From contig CANJUD010000009.1 of the NCBI GenBank assembly GCA_947477885.1, positions 83,921 through 147,920 of the forward strand: a stretch of 64,000 bases of DNA. The letters are read 5' to 3'. The stretch is from Bacteroidota bacterium (GTDB lineage: Bacteria > Bacteroidota > Bacteroidia > UKL13-3). The translations under genes were made by a program, and so were the position numbers. Below, one piece after another: positions 17,032 to 24,974 of this stretch; positions within the stretch are counted from its first letter, which is position 1, and each line of letters starts with the position of its first letter. A model generated the notes under the pieces. That model was not told where the DNA came from and did not search any database. It saw only the letters and a list, made by a program, of their open reading frames with translations.

Positions 17032-18012
17032 TTATTTTATTGCCGATATGTTTAAACCATATAATGACGGCGGGATATTTTTATATTGTTCGTTAGAAAC
17101 CAATATTGAATCATTGTTCACAAAGGTAACGCCTTCTATTTGACCTACTGTTATTCTGGGCCCTAAATCTACCATTATTTTTTTATTATCCAATAAGGAT
17201 GGTAGTTTCAAATCGCGTATTACCCATAAAAACGCTTTATCGCTCGCAGGATTAAATCCAGTAAGTACCAATGATTTTTTGTCAGGCGACACATCTGCAC
17301 CAGTAATAAGCCCTTTAGTATCGAAACTGCCTACCAAAACAGCTTTGTATGTGCCTGGCTGTGCAGGTATCTGGTATAAATTGGTATGCTGGTCACCATG
17401 GCGTTTGGTAAAAATGTATAGATAATTATCAATATAAACTAATGCCTCCGCATCATAATTATTGAGCACATTTTTACGAAAATCTGTTTGATCGGGATAA
17501 CTATAATATATCTGTTCTGGGTTTGCTTTGTTACTTTTACCACTACCTTTTATATTTAAAATAGAAGTATCAATTTTATGTATGATATATATAGTAAGAT
17601 CTGTACGGTCTCCATTATTGTTCCCAATATCTCCTATATATATACTGCTGTCGCTTGTGCTTATGTCTTCCCAATCAGTATTAAAGCCACCATTTACAGT
17701 AATGGCTTCATTAGCATTTCCTTTAGCTGTGTCAATGCTAGAAATTAGAGCACCACCACCACCATCATCAAAGGTCCACACATTGCCTTGAATCCAAGCC
17801 AAACCAGAACTTTCATTGAAAATAGAATTGAGTAGTACAATCAGTTTTAAATTTGCGATGGTGTTTGCATATTCACACGAACTGTCGTCTATCTTTGCCT
17901 TCTCTTTATAATTGATTGCATTTGGGTCGGTACAGCCTTTTTTGGAACTACACGACACAGTGCTTAACCCAACAAATAAAGATAAAATATATATAACCTT
18001 GCGGCTTTTCAT
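17032..18012 (-). CDS. Beta-propeller lipoprotein, first gene of the VTC/HlyD/TolC operon
   Basis: About 326 residues. The signal sequence YILSLFVGLSTVSC ends in a lipobox cysteine. A short Cys-containing calcium-loop-like motif follows (GCTDPNAINYKEKAKIDDSSCEY, typical of secreted Bacteroidota proteins). The rest is a beta-propeller-like region with repeated strand sets (GNVWTFDDGGGGALISSID, SIYIGDIGNNNGDRTDLTIYII, DAEALVYIDNYLYIFTKR, GADVSPDKKSLVLTG). It resembles proteins annotated as esterase-like or SdiA-regulated; no catalytic residues stand out. I chose the ATG at 18012 over the TTG at 18018. It may be a surface or periplasmic component of the export complex (inference). Confidence 0.75.
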   Translation of the reverse strand: MKSRKVIYILSLFVGLSTVSCSSKKGCTDPNAINYKEKAKIDDSSCEYANTIANLKLIVLLNSIFNESSGLAWIQGNVWTFDDGGGGALISSIDTAKGNANEAITVNGGFNTDWEDISTSDSSIYIGDIGNNNGDRTDLTIYIIHKIDTSILNIKGSGKSNKANPEQIYYSYPDQTDFRKNVLNNYDAEALVYIDNYLYIFTKRHGDQHTNLYQIPAQPGTYKAVLVGSFDTKGLITGADVSPDKKSLVLTGFNPASDKAFLWVIRDLKLPSLLDNKKIMVDLGPRITVGQIEGVTFVNNDSILVSNEQYKNIPPSLYGLNISAIK

Positions 18013-18041
18013 TAACAATTATTTAATATTGCAGACTGCGA

Positions 18042-18572
18042 ATGTACAATAAAAAATCAAAAATCTTGAAACCAATATATTTAACTCTTATTATCAGCAT
18101 TTTATGCTCGGGTAAAATTTCAGCATTTGCAAAAAGGGACACTTTAAACATTTTTTTGCACCATCCACTCCAATTAAATTATGTCGGACTGAATGTGGGC
18201 ATTTCAAAAAAAGTGATGAAAAATGTGGAAGTAGCTGTTGGTATTTATTCCTTTTTTTATTATCGTTCAGATTATCGCCAATACTCCAATACAACTGGTC
18301 TGAATATCTGGGCTAGATACTATTATAATAATTTTTTTGTTGGTGCTGGGCTATATAATGGCCGTTCACCCTATTTGAGGGAGCTCGACAACCAAAAGAT
18401 ATATATCATGCAATATGATATTATAGCCAATGCAGGTTACCGCCAGCAATTATCAAAAAAGTACTATTTAGATTTATGGGCAGGATATAATCTAATCCAG
18501 AAACCCTACTCATTCAACCCTGTTGCTTTTTCATTATGGGCAGGAGTGGGAAAGCGTATTGGCAGAAATTAA
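18042..18572 (+). CDS. Small predicted outer-membrane barrel protein
   Basis: A 176-residue exported protein I do not recognise. The signal peptide is ILKPIYLTLIISILCSGKISAFA. The mature part alternates aromatic and hydrophobic residues in short strands (LNYVGLNVGISKKV, NVEVAVGIYSFFYY, GLNIWARYYYNNFFVGAGLY, YYLDLWAGYNLI, FSLWAGVGKRIG), as in eight-stranded outer-membrane barrels of the DUF3575 or OmpW size class. It is divergent from the VTC operon, with only 29 bases between start codons, so the two may share a control region. Function unknown. Confidence 0.7.
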   Translation: MYNKKSKILKPIYLTLIISILCSGKISAFAKRDTLNIFLHHPLQLNYVGLNVGISKKVMKNVEVAVGIYSFFYYRSDYRQYSNTTGLNIWARYYYNNFFVGAGLYNGRSPYLRELDNQKIYIMQYDIIANAGYRQQLSKKYYLDLWAGYNLIQKPYSFNPVAFSLWAGVGKRIGRN

Positions 18573-18593
18573 TATTGGCAATTTCTTAAGCCT

Positions 18594-19202
18594 GTGTCAC
18601 TGAAGCACCACTTCCAAAAAAGCATGATTGAAGCAGGCTGCGATGAGGCAGGGCGTGGATGCCTTGCGGGGCCTGTATTTGCAGCTGCTGTGATACTACC
18701 TGCCAAATTTAAAAACAGTATTTTGGACGATTCTAAAAAGTTGAGTCATACAAAAAGAGATAGCCTAAGAAGTATTATAGAAAACGAAACTCAATGGGCT
18801 GTAGCAACCTCTAGTGCTGGCGAAATAGATGAGATAAATATTCTCAATGCTTCTATACTTGCCATGCACCGAGCCTTGGATTTATTGAAACAGAAATATG
18901 ATATACAACCGCAGCATATCATAGTGGATGGGAATAGATTTAAAAAGTATAATGATATACTACACACAACTATTATAAAAGGTGATGGATTATACATGTC
19001 CATTGCCGCAGCCTCGGTACTGGCAAAAACACACCGCGATGCTTATATGACAGATTTACATGCTGAGTTCCCACAATATGCTTGGGATAAAAACATGGGA
19101 TACCCCACCGTAAAACATCGTGAAGGTATTGCCAACATGGGGCCTTGCAAACATCACCGTAAAAGTTTTACGTTATTACCACCCCAAATGGTTTTGTTTT
19201 AA
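18594..19202 (+). CDS. rnhB: Ribonuclease HII
   Basis: RNase HII nicks RNA-DNA hybrids and removes misincorporated ribonucleotides. The catalytic Asp-Glu pair is in GCDEAGRGCLAGPV (about 17-18), the third acidic residue is in IIVDGNRF, and the fourth is in THRDAYM. The C-terminal MGYPTVKHREGIANMGPCKHHRKSF is the usual hybrid-binding tail. Length of 202 is normal. The ORF opens with GTG at 18594; an in-frame ATG at 18624 (MIEAGCDEAG) would also keep every motif. Confidence 0.95.
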   Translation: MSLKHHFQKSMIEAGCDEAGRGCLAGPVFAAAVILPAKFKNSILDDSKKLSHTKRDSLRSIIENETQWAVATSSAGEIDEINILNASILAMHRALDLLKQKYDIQPQHIIVDGNRFKKYNDILHTTIIKGDGLYMSIAAASVLAKTHRDAYMTDLHAEFPQYAWDKNMGYPTVKHREGIANMGPCKHHRKSFTLLPPQMVLF

Positions 19203-19222
19203 ATTTATATAGTAATAGGCTT

Positions 19223-19230
19223 TATTTTTG
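19223..19230 (+). promoter_or_regulatory. -7 element (TATTTTTG) upstream of rhomboid gene 1
   Basis: TATTTTTG matches TAnnTTTG and sits 16 bases before the ATG, implying a very short leader. Confidence 0.5.
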
Positions 19231-19246
19231 CAAGCCCAAAAACCAC

Positions 19247-20059
19247 ATGCCTGTAATAAAACTAACGCCTGCTATAAAAATATTGCTACTGATAAACGTA
19301 GCAATTTTCGCATTAAAATTTGCTTTACCCTCCTTGATTCCTGGTATTGATTTGGACCGTGTATTGGGATTGCACAATCCAAGTAGCGAGCTTTTCCGCT
19401 TATGGCAGCCCATCACACATATATTCATGCATGCTGATTTTATGCATATATTTTTAAATATGCTAGGCTTGGTGATGTTTGGTGTGGCCTTAGAAGAACG
19501 CTGGGGATATCGGAAATTTTTGATTTATTTTATGACATCTGCTTTGGGTGGGGCTGTGTTGTTTTTGATTATCAATAATTATGAGTTGGGGCAATTACAA
19601 AAACTAGTCAATGCGTACATAGCCCAACCCGATATAGATAACTTGAATCACTTAGTAAAAAAGATACCTGAATTTGGTATTAGAATAAATATGGATGAGG
19701 CAAGCAAATTATGGAAATATTCCCCTGAATTGTTCACTGTGGAAACTGTTAAGATTGTGAACGAGTATTATACAACTATATTAAATGTGCCATGCATTGG
19801 AGCATCAGGCGGGGTTTATGGCGTATTACTTGCTTTTGGTTTATTATTCCCAAATGTCACTATTCTATTCGGTTTCTTCTTCCCTATTCCCGCCCGCATT
19901 GCTGTTATTATACTTGCTGGAATATCAATATATAATGGCTTTAAAAATGACCCTACTGACCATGTTGCCCACTTTGCCCACCTAGGTGGTATGCTGTTTG
20001 GTTATATCCTACTAAAAATATGGAAGGAGAATCTTTTTGACAAGTTCAGAATAAAATGA
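19247..20059 (+). CDS. Rhomboid-family intramembrane serine protease (copy 1)
   Basis: A 270-residue polytopic protease that cleaves transmembrane helices within the bilayer. The HIFMHADFMHIFLNMLGL segment is the conserved H-x(4)-HxxxN helix. The catalytic serine is Ser187 in GASGGVYG and the histidine His245 in HFAHLGGM. Between the second and third helices lies an unusually long soluble insertion of roughly 65 residues (about 115-180) not present in minimal rhomboids. It is followed by a second rhomboid gene in the same direction, a pairing I associate with Bacteroidota. Substrates are unknown. Confidence 0.9.
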   Translation: MPVIKLTPAIKILLLINVAIFALKFALPSLIPGIDLDRVLGLHNPSSELFRLWQPITHIFMHADFMHIFLNMLGLVMFGVALEERWGYRKFLIYFMTSALGGAVLFLIINNYELGQLQKLVNAYIAQPDIDNLNHLVKKIPEFGIRINMDEASKLWKYSPELFTVETVKIVNEYYTTILNVPCIGASGGVYGVLLAFGLLFPNVTILFGFFFPIPARIAVIILAGISIYNGFKNDPTDHVAHFAHLGGMLFGYILLKIWKENLFDKFRIK

Positions 20060-20082
20060 TTGTATTTTAAAAAATGATTGTT

Positions 20083-20090
20083 TATATTTG
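20083..20090 (+). promoter_or_regulatory. -7 element (TATATTTG) upstream of rhomboid gene 2
   Basis: TATATTTG is a full TAnnTTTG match 79 bases before the second rhomboid start, within a 110-base gap. It suggests a promoter separate from that of copy 1. Confidence 0.45.
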
Positions 20091-20169
20091 TAACAAAAAA
20101 ATAAAAAACTACGCTTGTACTATATCCGTTCATTATAAAATATTGAACTAATACAAGAAAAGAGAGACT

Positions 20170-21051
20170 ATGAGTACTTTTAAAACCAAACTAATCCAAA
20201 ACAATAATATGCTGAATAGGCTGATTGCCATTTCCGTATTGGCTTTTTTGTTGGTGGAAATGGTGAATGTACTTACTTTTTTATCAGGAAGTGATGGCAG
20301 GGAGGTCGTAGAAGCTATAAAAGTGCAAACATCTATCCCATCTGGATTTTGGGATGCTTTAGCCAAACCGTGGACGCTTATAACCTACCAGTTTATGCAT
20401 AACGGGTTTTGGCACCTGCTATGGAATATGTTATTTCTGTTTTATTTAGGTAAAATTTTTAAAGAATATTTGGGCGAACGCAGATTATTATATGCCTATT
20501 TGGGTGGCGGGATTGCAGGCGGTGTTTTATATTTATTGTGCTATAACTTATTACCTGCATTTGCTGGAAGTAATAGCATTTTAATTGGTGCCTCTGCATC
20601 GGTATTAGGAATAGTATGTGGAGCTGCAACCTTATTACCCAACTACGAAATATTTTTATATGGTGTGTTTCGGGTGCCGTTAAAATATATAGCTTTGTTT
20701 TATTTGCTAACTAGTTTTTTTAGTATTACAGGCAGCAACCCTGGAGGAAATATAGCCCATTTGGGCGGCGGTATTTTTGGCTTCTTATATATCAAATCAT
20801 TATATGCACACTTTGCCTGGTGCCAAAATATTAAATTTAAAATGGCTCAGTGGCTTAAACCAAAACCATCAAAACCAAAAGGGCCTAAACCTGTGCAGAG
20901 AAGCAGTACCTATATCAACCCAAACATGCAACACCGCCCTTCGCAGGAAGAAATTGATTTGATATTAGATAAAATAAACGCATCGGGCTACGAAAGCCTC
21001 AATACTTACGAAAAAGATTTACTTTTTAAAGCCAGTCACGAAGATGATTGA
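20170..21051 (+). CDS. Rhomboid-family intramembrane serine protease (copy 2) with C-terminal DUF6576-like tail
   Basis: A 293-residue rhomboid. The helix HNGFWHLLWNMLFLFYLGK carries the conserved His and Asn. The catalytic serine is Ser142 in GASASVLGI and the histidine His197 in IAHLGGGIFGF. After the last helix, a Lys/Pro-rich linker (KPKPSKPKGPKPVQ) leads to an acidic helix pair (SQEEIDLILDKINASGYESLNTYEKDLLFKAS), the short tail seen on many Bacteroidota rhomboids. It differs clearly from copy 1 in sequence and lacks the large insertion, so the two are old paralogues. The EEP-fold gene follows 13 bases later. Confidence 0.92.
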   Translation: MSTFKTKLIQNNNMLNRLIAISVLAFLLVEMVNVLTFLSGSDGREVVEAIKVQTSIPSGFWDALAKPWTLITYQFMHNGFWHLLWNMLFLFYLGKIFKEYLGERRLLYAYLGGGIAGGVLYLLCYNLLPAFAGSNSILIGASASVLGIVCGAATLLPNYEIFLYGVFRVPLKYIALFYLLTSFFSITGSNPGGNIAHLGGGIFGFLYIKSLYAHFAWCQNIKFKMAQWLKPKPSKPKGPKPVQRSSTYINPNMQHRPSQEEIDLILDKINASGYESLNTYEKDLLFKASHEDD

Positions 21052-21064
21052 TAATATATAAACT

Positions 21065-22150
21065 ATGTTCATCGTCCACAAGATTGTCTTCCCTCTCAAT
21101 ATACTTTTTGTTTTACTTCTGCTAGGCAGCTATATGGCTCCGTGGCTCAATCCTGCAAATTATTGGATGGCTGCCTTTTTAGGGTTGTTGCATCCTTTTT
21201 TGTTGCTTATCAATTTTCTATTTGTGATATATTGGGCTATATTTTTAAAACTAAAAGTATTATATTCATTAACGGCAATACTTTGTGGATTTAATCATTT
21301 CACCGCCACATTAAAAATGACTTCGAGTGCCAAGGAGGATGGAAATTTACTAAAAATAATGTCGTTCAACTGCAATTTTTTTGGTTATGGTATGAAACAT
21401 AATATTACCGATACCAGCCCATTTTTCGATCTAGTAAAAAAAGAACAACCCGGTATTATATGTTTTCAGGAATTTATGTGGGAAGACAATAAACGTAAAA
21501 ACTATATCAATAAATGCCGGCAAGCAATGGAAAGCAAAAATGATTATTTTTTTATGGGATACCGTGCCATGGACACTATCCATAGGGAATATGGTCAATA
21601 TATAATAAGCAAATATATAATAGTGAACAAGGGTGCGATTGAATTTAACACCAACAAATTGAACCGTTGTATTTGGGCTGATATTATATATAATAATGAT
21701 ACCGTGCGAATATATAATGCCCACTTAGAAAGCATTAAGCTGGGCGATGAGGAATATAAAATAATGAAGGATGACGAACAGCGTACTGGGCAAATAGAAC
21801 GCACCAAAAGTATCATCAGCAAAATGAAAGGTGCCTATCAAAGCAGAGCCATACAAGCACAATTGGTGTCAGACCACATACAATCGTGTCCCTATAAAAC
21901 TATATTGTGTGGCGACTTTAATGACACGCCAGTATCATATGCCTATGCAACAATTGCCAAAAATATGAAAGATGCCTTTGTGGAAAGTGGTTCTGGCTTT
22001 AGTCGCACTTATGCAGGCGTAATGCCATCATTTAGAATTGACTATATAATGGCCGATAAAAAAGCCCAAATATATAATTATATTTTGGACGAACCTTATT
22101 TCAGCGATCACCATTTGATACAAGCTGCCGTAACTTGGGATAAGAAATAA
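21065..22150 (+). CDS. Membrane-anchored endonuclease/exonuclease/phosphatase (EEP) family protein
   Basis: A 361-residue protein. The N-terminal 80 residues contain three hydrophobic helices. A complete EEP (DNase I-like) domain follows: the metal-site strand LLKIMSFNCNFF, the glutamate in IICFQEFMW, the IYNAHLES catalytic histidine, CGDFNDTP with the Asp-Asn pair, and the final SDHHLIQAAV. Family members hydrolyse phosphodiesters or phosphomonoesters of nucleic acids, inositides or sphingolipids; the substrate here cannot be read. It is probably co-transcribed with the rhomboid gene. Confidence 0.88.
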   Translation: MFIVHKIVFPLNILFVLLLLGSYMAPWLNPANYWMAAFLGLLHPFLLLINFLFVIYWAIFLKLKVLYSLTAILCGFNHFTATLKMTSSAKEDGNLLKIMSFNCNFFGYGMKHNITDTSPFFDLVKKEQPGIICFQEFMWEDNKRKNYINKCRQAMESKNDYFFMGYRAMDTIHREYGQYIISKYIIVNKGAIEFNTNKLNRCIWADIIYNNDTVRIYNAHLESIKLGDEEYKIMKDDEQRTGQIERTKSIISKMKGAYQSRAIQAQLVSDHIQSCPYKTILCGDFNDTPVSYAYATIAKNMKDAFVESGSGFSRTYAGVMPSFRIDYIMADKKAQIYNYILDEPYFSDHHLIQAAVTWDKK

Positions 22151-22151
22151 A

Positions 22152-23023
22152 CTACTTTTTATAGGAAATTCCCACTCCGAAAATTTGGCTCCTTTGCTAG
22201 TCTTTATCTTGAAAACGGTCATATAATAATACCCAGTAAAAGTTAAATTTATATATTTACTACTTTTAGCAGTTGCTATAATATCAAAACGATGTGTCCA
22301 AATAGAGGGATTAATTATATTATCATAGCCAAAAAATCCGACGTAGCGAACTTTTTAATTTACAATCTCTTTATATATATTCCTACCATAATTACCCAGT
22401 AGAGTAGCTGAAAACCAAAGTCATTCTTTACTTTTTTAACAACAGGGACTTCAAACTTCGCCGTATCTTTACTATTATAAATCCTTGATCGAGCACGATG
22501 GTTTGCTTGGTAGAACCTGATTGAAGTACAGTTTGGGTTTGTATTTTATTCCAAAAGACTCTATAATATATGCTGGCGGCATTATTGCAGAAATTTTTGT
22601 CCGGATAACTGCATTGCTACCATATTTTGTGAAGTTATATCCATTGTCGAATTGCGAGGTAAAGTTAACCGCGGCAAATGCATTCCACTTGCCTAAAAGT
22701 TGATGACCATATTTGCTATCGAGAAAAATAATATCATTGCTCTTACGCATACCTTCACCTTTATTTTTAAGCAACCCATATTGCATGTTGACACTATGCT
22801 TTGCCTTTTTTGTAGGAAGCAGTTAGGTTGGCCGTTGCCAGTATTGCAGCACTGCTTCTGCCAACGCCTTTCCAGTTATTACTGAAAAAGGCTTGCGAAA
22901 AGTTTAAAGATGTTTCAGCTGTTTTCTTCCTCAGTTTTCCCTTTACTGGTTTTTCATCGGCCGCTGCATATATGGATATGAGGGTAGCTAAAATTAAAAT
23001 TGATTTTTTATAACTTTTGACAT
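22152..23023 (-). pseudogene. Frameshifted DUF3078 outer-membrane protein gene
   Basis: Homology to DUF3078 continues across the whole gap on the minus strand but jumps frames at least three times. Reading order: ETSLNFSQAFFSNNWKGVG and NLTASYKKGK in one frame; one extra base, then HSVNMQYGLLKNKG, RKSNDIIFLDSKYGHQL and IMPPAYIIESFGIKYKP in the next; another shift gives STKQTIVLDQGF; the end is QIFGVGISYKK with a stop at 22152-22154. The signal peptide is also out of frame with the nearest ATG (23021-23023). These are recent lesions because similarity remains high. Intact relatives are beta-barrel proteins of unknown function. Confidence 0.72.
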
Positions 23024-23056
23024 AAAAAAACTACCTGTATATCTTGATACAAGTAG
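23024..23056 (-). terminator. Rho-independent terminator of mscL
   Basis: On the minus strand a ten-pair stem (23047-23056 with 23031-23040, one G-U pair) and a six-base loop are followed by seven T residues (23024-23030). It lies 12 bases after the mscL stop codon. Confidence 0.88.
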
Positions 23057-23068
23057 CTTCATATGTTA

Positions 23069-23506
23069 CTATTTATTTTTAAGTAAATCTCGTATTTCCG
23101 TTAAAAGGACTTCTTCCGAACTTGGAGCAACAGGGCTAGATGGGGCTTCAGCCTCTTTCTTCTTCAAATGGTTCATGCCTTTAATTACCATAAACATGGC
23201 AAATGCTACTACTATAAAATCAATAATAGTGGTAATAAATTCACCATATCTTACAAATACTTCAGGCACCTCCTTGGTTAAAATATTTCCCGTTGAGTCA
23301 AGTACAGCTTTTGTCCCATCTTGAATTTTTAATTTCATATCGGAAAAATCGGTTCCCCCTAATAGCTTACCAACCAGGGGCATCACCATGCCATCAACAA
23401 ATGACGTGGTAACTTTCCCAAAAGCACCACCTATAACTACACCAATAGCAAAATCGATGAGGTTGCCTTTAACGGCGAATTCCTTAAATTCTTTTATCAT
23501 TCCCAT
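23069..23506 (-). CDS. mscL: Large-conductance mechanosensitive channel
   Basis: A 145-residue MscL. The pentameric inner-membrane channel opens under membrane tension and releases solutes during hypo-osmotic shock. Seen: N-terminal amphipathic helix (MIKEFKEFAVKGNLIDFAIGVVIGGAFGKVTTSFVDGMVMPLVG), a periplasmic loop, a second helix (TIIDFIVVAFAMFMVIKGMNHL) and the C-terminal bundle (EEVLLTEIRDLLKNK). All segments and length are normal. It is monocistronic, with its own promoter element and a strong terminator. Confidence 0.97.
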   Translation of the reverse strand: MGMIKEFKEFAVKGNLIDFAIGVVIGGAFGKVTTSFVDGMVMPLVGKLLGGTDFSDMKLKIQDGTKAVLDSTGNILTKEVPEVFVRYGEFITTIIDFIVVAFAMFMVIKGMNHLKKKEAEAPSSPVAPSSEEVLLTEIRDLLKNK

Positions 23507-23528
23507 AACTTAAAAAATATTTATGGCA

Positions 23529-23536
23529 CAAATGTA
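23529..23536 (-). promoter_or_regulatory. -7 element (TACATTTG) for mscL
   Basis: The minus strand reads TACATTTG 22 bases upstream of the mscL start, matching TAnnTTTG. Confidence 0.5.
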
Positions 23537-23603
23537 TAAGTTTTTGCTATTTAAAAAAAACAATCGCTAAATATATTTTTGTGCTGCTCTGCATAACTAT
23601 CTA

Positions 23604-23611
23604 TATTTTTG
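23604..23611 (+). promoter_or_regulatory. -7 element (TATTTTTG) for menA
   Basis: TATTTTTG lies 24 bases before the menA ATG in the divergent mscL-menA gap. Confidence 0.5.
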
Positions 23612-23635
23612 CAGATATAATATCATAATAATTAA

Positions 23636-24550
23636 ATGCCTACATTAAAAAACTGGTTACATGCTGCCCGATTACGTACATTACCACTTGCCCTCTCTGG
23701 CATTTTATTGGGCTCAACATTAGCATATCATTTTGATAGCAAATTTTTCTCGTGGCCCGTGCTTATATTAAATATACTTACCGCTTTATTCCTGCAAATA
23801 TTATCAAACTTTGCCAATGATTATGGCGACTTTATTAAAGGTACAGATAACGAAAAACGTTTAGGGAATATGCGGGCCATGCAAAGCGGAGCCATTAATA
23901 AAAAACAAATGCTGAGTGCTTTATTTCTTTTCACTATATTATCGGTAAGTAGCGGGCTTTTATTATTGTTTATGGCATTTGGAAAACAAGAACAGGAGCT
24001 ACAAAAATTTCTTGTATTTTTAGCTCTGGGAATAATTGCTATTGTAGCTGCAATTAAGTATACTGTTGGCAAAAAAAGCTATGGATACAGAGCCTTGGGC
24101 GATTTGGCAGTATTTATTTTCTTTGGCCCTGTTGCTATTTGTGGTACGTATTATATACAATTACAATCAATAGATTGGCCTGTATATTTTGCAGCTATTG
24201 GTATAGGATTATTAAGCGTGGGCGTGTTAAATGTAAATAATATACGCGATATAGAAAATGATAAAGCAAGTAATAAAATAACAATCGCTAATTTATTGGG
24301 GGAACGAAAAGCAAAAATATATCATATTATATTGCTCAGTTTAGCGATGTCCGCTTTCATGGCTTTGGGGATGTTGTTGTTCGATTCACTTTGGAAATTT
24401 CTTTCGCTACTGGCACTTGCCCCTATTTTGCATAATTGTGTAGCCGTGCTAAAAACACCCGCAGGCCCAGAGTATAACCTATATTTAAAACAACTTGCAT
24501 TAGGAACATTTTTTATTGTTGCTGCTTTTTGCATAGCTTTGCTGTTATGA
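23636..24550 (+). CDS. menA: 1,4-dihydroxy-2-naphthoate polyprenyltransferase
   Basis: A 304-residue UbiA-superfamily membrane enzyme that attaches the polyprenyl chain to dihydroxynaphthoate in menaquinone synthesis. The first Asp-rich motif is NDYGDFIKGTDN (about 62-73) and the second is NNIRDIENDKASNK (about 202-215). Eight or nine hydrophobic helices span the protein, and the N-terminal WLHAARLRTLPLALSGILLG is typical of MenA. It should use the diphosphate made by an enzyme like the polyprenyl synthase at 11747. Its stop overlaps the start of the next gene by four bases (ATGA). Confidence 0.93.
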   Translation: MPTLKNWLHAARLRTLPLALSGILLGSTLAYHFDSKFFSWPVLILNILTALFLQILSNFANDYGDFIKGTDNEKRLGNMRAMQSGAINKKQMLSALFLFTILSVSSGLLLLFMAFGKQEQELQKFLVFLALGIIAIVAAIKYTVGKKSYGYRALGDLAVFIFFGPVAICGTYYIQLQSIDWPVYFAAIGIGLLSVGVLNVNNIRDIENDKASNKITIANLLGERKAKIYHIILLSLAMSAFMALGMLLFDSLWKFLSLLALAPILHNCVAVLKTPAGPEYNLYLKQLALGTFFIVAAFCIALLL

Positions 24551-24966
24551 AATATATATATATTATAGTTTGCTTTGCTGCATTTGTATCATGCAAAAAT
24601 GAGCATGAAAAAGTTGACACCAAACAACAAGATGTAAAAGATACTGTGGTACCTGCTGCATCGCATCGAGAACTAGATACTACGAAACTTCATCATACTA
24701 AAATAGGACCACCTGCTCCAACTCAATTTACATCAACCACATTCAAATTGACCGATGGAACATTTGGTTATGACATATTAAATTCTGACGGCAAGAAAAT
24801 TATTCACCAAGATAGATTGCCCGGCCTGCCCGGATTGCGGGGATTTGAAAATGTATCGCAAGCAAATTGTGTTGCTGAAATGATGATACAAAAAATATCG
24901 AAAGGGATAATGCCACCTTCTATTACAATAGAAGAATTAAAACATTGCGGGGTGAAAACTGAATAA
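24547..24966 (+). CDS. DUF4907 lipoprotein
   Basis: About 139 residues. Starting from the ATG at 24547, the signal YIIVCFAAFVSC ends in a lipobox cysteine; the longer reading from 24529 would spoil the signal peptide. After a disordered linker comes a DUF4907-type domain: GTFGYDILNSDGKKIIHQDRLPGLPG, then FENVSQANCVAEMMIQKI, ending MPPSITIEELKHCGV. Function is unknown. It is translationally coupled to menA through an ATGA overlap and is probably a surface or periplasmic lipoprotein. Confidence 0.8.
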   Translation: MKYIYIIVCFAAFVSCKNEHEKVDTKQQDVKDTVVPAASHRELDTTKLHHTKIGPPAPTQFTSTTFKLTDGTFGYDILNSDGKKIIHQDRLPGLPGLRGFENVSQANCVAEMMIQKISKGIMPPSITIEELKHCGVKTE

Positions 24967-24974
24967 ACTATATA

